A stretch of 46,423 bases of DNA, taken from Williamwhitmania sp. GTDB lineage: Bacteria > Bacteroidota > Bacteroidia > Bacteroidales > Williamwhitmaniaceae. The position numbers were made by a program, and so were the translations under genes. Below are positions 45,401 through 46,423 of the stretch, piece after piece. The notes below the pieces were generated by a model that was given only the letters and a program-made list of their open reading frames with translations, ran no database searches and was not told the origin of the DNA. The DNA is taken from NCBI GenBank assembly GCA_035529935.1, contig DATKVT010000230.1, positions 1 to 46,423 of the forward strand. The letters are read 5' to 3'. The number at the start of each line of letters is the position of its first letter. The stretch's first letter is position 1.

Positions 45401-45478
45401 GGACATAATGCCGCCAATGACGAGCGCAACAAACAGGAAGGAGAGAAACGCCTTCTGCTTTAATATCTTATTCAGCAT
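42422..45478 (-). CDS. RND efflux pump (second system), AcrB-like with single TM4 aspartate
   Basis: This 1018-residue pump begins MLNKILKQKAFLSFLFVALVIGGIM and has the RND layout of two six-helix halves with large periplasmic porter domains (KLEDPEIPVKAAVVVTVYPGASAQEVETEV). In TM4 the sequence is MGMLVDNAIVVVDG, so the relay position holds D399 followed by N400, unlike the D-D pair of the first system. This D-N type is seen in a subset of RND pumps. The second half contains FLPIVGTLGLIGMMIKNAVVLLDEIN. It is flanked by an adaptor upstream (9-base gap) and a channel downstream. The substrate is unknown. Confidence 0.95.
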   Translation of the reverse strand: MLNKILKQKAFLSFLFVALVIGGIMSYSSMGKLEDPEIPVKAAVVVTVYPGASAQEVETEVTDVLEKAIQRLDNIDNIQSRSMPGYSEITVNIKSGYESSKLPQLWDNLRRKVNDIKGDLPQGAYTPIVNDDFGDVSGIFLAMTNDGYSYKEFLNYADHVRQQLLTVPGVKRVEFFGKRTEVVNVDFNNDYFASLGINPMLIFQAFNDQGSIVNAGDFAFGGNRIRVNIGNKFQSLDEIKNFEVKLPSGARYRLGEIATVTRGFYQPLSEQIKFNGKEAISLAISMNSGGNVIVLGKAVEDKLAELSKDLPVGVEFHPIYYQHQKVEESINNFVINLIESVLVVVVVLLLAMGLRAGLLISSGLVLTILGTFIVMSAAGIELHRVSLAAIIIAMGMLVDNAIVVVDGILIDLKRGKPRKIAFVSSANKSSMPLLGATLVAILAFMPLAFNPTGVGEFLKSLFYVLAISLFLSWVLAMVQTPFMANYFYRKPRKPLTEKQTESDVYSGKFYRFYNKIIRYALWHKTMISLLTFAALIISFWAFRFVKQDFFPGVTYNQFVMEYRLPLGSDINQVSTDLDTIQHEINTWKHVSSVVSAVGRTPARYTLMRPMSGYSPSYGELIITTADKKYTDEIMQRADKYVAKRFPQAIGRARGYIAVGGDYKVEAMFSGPDEKVLRELASQAEDIFRKDPRAAFITNNWKNEAMVLSPYYSQDQARRLMVSRSDVANALAVATMGLPIGVYYDGEYRLPVMLRLNRSLNNDLSGLSNIPVWSNSASSVPLGQVVDSVDMTWETNTIMRYNGQRAIKAQCDPAVGVTANDLFNAVKPQVDAIHLPQGYRLQWLGEQKDSNEANKGLMANFPLALLLMVLIIVALFGNFKQPIIIFAIVPLAFIGVIIGFLVTGAPFGFLPIVGTLGLIGMMIKNAVVLLDEINIQVKSGKATLLAIIHSATSRVRPVMMASLTTILGMAPLVFDDIFGSMSIAIMFGLLVGTIITLVVVPVLYAIFYKVNTRNLESIG

Positions 45479-45487
45479 AACTGGCGC

Positions 45488-46423
45488 TTATATAGAGTTT
45501 GGATTTAACACCCTTACCTTCTCATTGTCGGTAAGCTTATTCACGCCAGCAATCACAATGGATTCTCCGGCAACTAACCCATGCCTTACAAGCAGCATCC
45601 CATTGCGGCCATTGGCTTCGAGAGCAATAGTTCGGCAAGCCACCACCTGCGTAGCGGGGTTGTAAATCCAAACGCTCGACTGTCCGTTGCGCGAGAATAC
45701 TGCAGCAACAGGCACCTGCACCTGACTACCCGACTGGGAAGGTAGCTGGATTCGTACCGTTGCCGATAGCCCAGGACGAAGCATCCCGTTGGGATTGGCT
45801 AGCGCCAACTTAACCTCGAACAGGTTGCTTGCACCCGCTTTTCTGTTAACCGATACGATGGAAGCCGGTAGGTTAAAAGCGTTGGCATTGGGCACATCGC
45901 ACACAATTCGTCCAAAGTTGGAAGCATTTTTTATTTGTGACTCGGCCAAACCAAAGGTCACCTCCACCTGGCTCACATCAATGAGCGAAACAATGGTCTG
46001 TCCTAGGTTAACCGTTTCAAACTGGTCAACTTTCTTCTGAAAAATATATCCCGTAAATGGGGCTACCAATCGAGTGTCGTTGAGCGCATTTTGTGCTGCT
46101 TCAAACGAGCTCTTGGTGGACAGGTAGGCCGCCTTCAGCTTCTCGTAGGTGTTGGCGGGGAGTTTTCCCTGCTCAAACAGCTGGCGGTTGCGGCTATACT
46201 CATCGGTAATTTGGTCATACTGTGCCTTGGCAGACTGAAGACGTATTTCATAGTCGCGGGGGTCAATCTGGGCAATCACCTCTCCCTTCTTCACCAAGTC
46301 GCCCTCCTTAACCGAAAGCGAAAGGATGGGGCCACCAACCTTAAAGGAGAGCATTACCTCCTGCTTCTCCTTAATTACACCGCTAATTTCCAACGGCAAC
46401 GAGGTTGACTCCACGCTTACCGG
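45488..46423 (-). CDS. RND efflux periplasmic adaptor (second system), 5' end beyond window
   Basis: At least 311 codons are visible and the reading frame continues past the window edge, so the start and any signal peptide are missing; an internal GTG at 46414 is unlikely to be the start. The adaptor signature is clear: KVGGPILSLSVKEGDLVKKGEVIAQIDPRDYEIRL (lipoyl-like), a helical hairpin (SAKAQYDQITDEYSRNRQLFEQGKLPANTYEKLKAAYL), RLVAPFTGYIFQKKVDQFE and a barrel domain. It heads the second efflux operon, 9 bases from the pump gene. Confidence 0.92.
   Translation of the reverse strand, partial: PVSVESTSLPLEISGVIKEKQEVMLSFKVGGPILSLSVKEGDLVKKGEVIAQIDPRDYEIRLQSAKAQYDQITDEYSRNRQLFEQGKLPANTYEKLKAAYLSTKSSFEAAQNALNDTRLVAPFTGYIFQKKVDQFETVNLGQTIVSLIDVSQVEVTFGLAESQIKNASNFGRIVCDVPNANAFNLPASIVSVNRKAGASNLFEVKLALANPNGMLRPGLSATVRIQLPSQSGSQVQVPVAAVFSRNGQSSVWIYNPATQVVACRTIALEANGRNGMLLVRHGLVAGESIVIAGVNKLTDNEKVRVLNPNSI

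Overview
The window looks like a chromosomal segment of a Bacteroidota bacterium. The evidence is a secreted protease with a type IX secretion (T9SS) C-terminal sorting domain, a T9SS plug-domain protein, a TonB-dependent receptor paired with a DUF4249-type lipoprotein, LytS/LytT-type signalling, and several TAnnTTTG promoter elements of the Bacteroidota kind. No rRNA, tRNA, CRISPR array, phage or transposase gene was seen. Base composition is moderate, with A/T-richer patches at about 25.0-26.2 kb and 37.5-38.3 kb.

Layout: (1) 1-1613, minus strand: a three-gene cluster cut by the window edge, made of a PqqD-like small protein, an ATP-grasp ligase and a fold-type III PLP decarboxylase-like enzyme. 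This is the least conventional unit here and the best candidate for an undescribed pathway. (2) 1.9-4.6 kb: enolase, a four-helix HsmA-like membrane protein and a small SpoIIAA/STAS-like protein. (3) 4.7-8.1 kb: a multidomain secreted M6-type metalloprotease with a T9SS tail. (4) 8.4-15.5 kb: the complete sodium-pumping NADH:quinone oxidoreductase operon nqrABCDEF, followed past a terminator by apbE, which attaches FMN to NqrB and NqrC. (5) 15.6-21.2 kb: T9SS plug-domain protein, HD-domain hydrolase, TonB receptor and DUF4249 lipoprotein. (6) 21.5-25.0 kb: molybdenum cofactor genes moeA, a compact moaA, moaC and a MOSC-MogA fusion. (7) 25.3-31.8 kb: outer-membrane phospholipase A and a complete RND efflux operon. 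(8) 31.9-38.8 kb: an orphan FtsX/MacB-type permease, an SDR-DUF2867 protein, an Amj-type lipid II flippase, a HepT-MntA toxin-antitoxin pair and a small membrane protein. Degenerate palindromic repeats lie between these genes. (9) 39.0-46.4 kb: a LytS/LytT two-component system downstream of a second RND efflux operon, whose adaptor gene runs off the window.

Functional links: NQR builds a sodium gradient and ApbE matures it. The two RND systems and the OMPLA-like phospholipase act at the envelope. The TonB/DUF4249 pair probably imports an unknown ligand. The protease would leave through the T9SS. The Moco genes supply cofactor to molybdoenzymes encoded elsewhere, and moaD/moaE are not in the window.

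All functional calls come from reading translated sequence and recognising family motifs. No database search was run.
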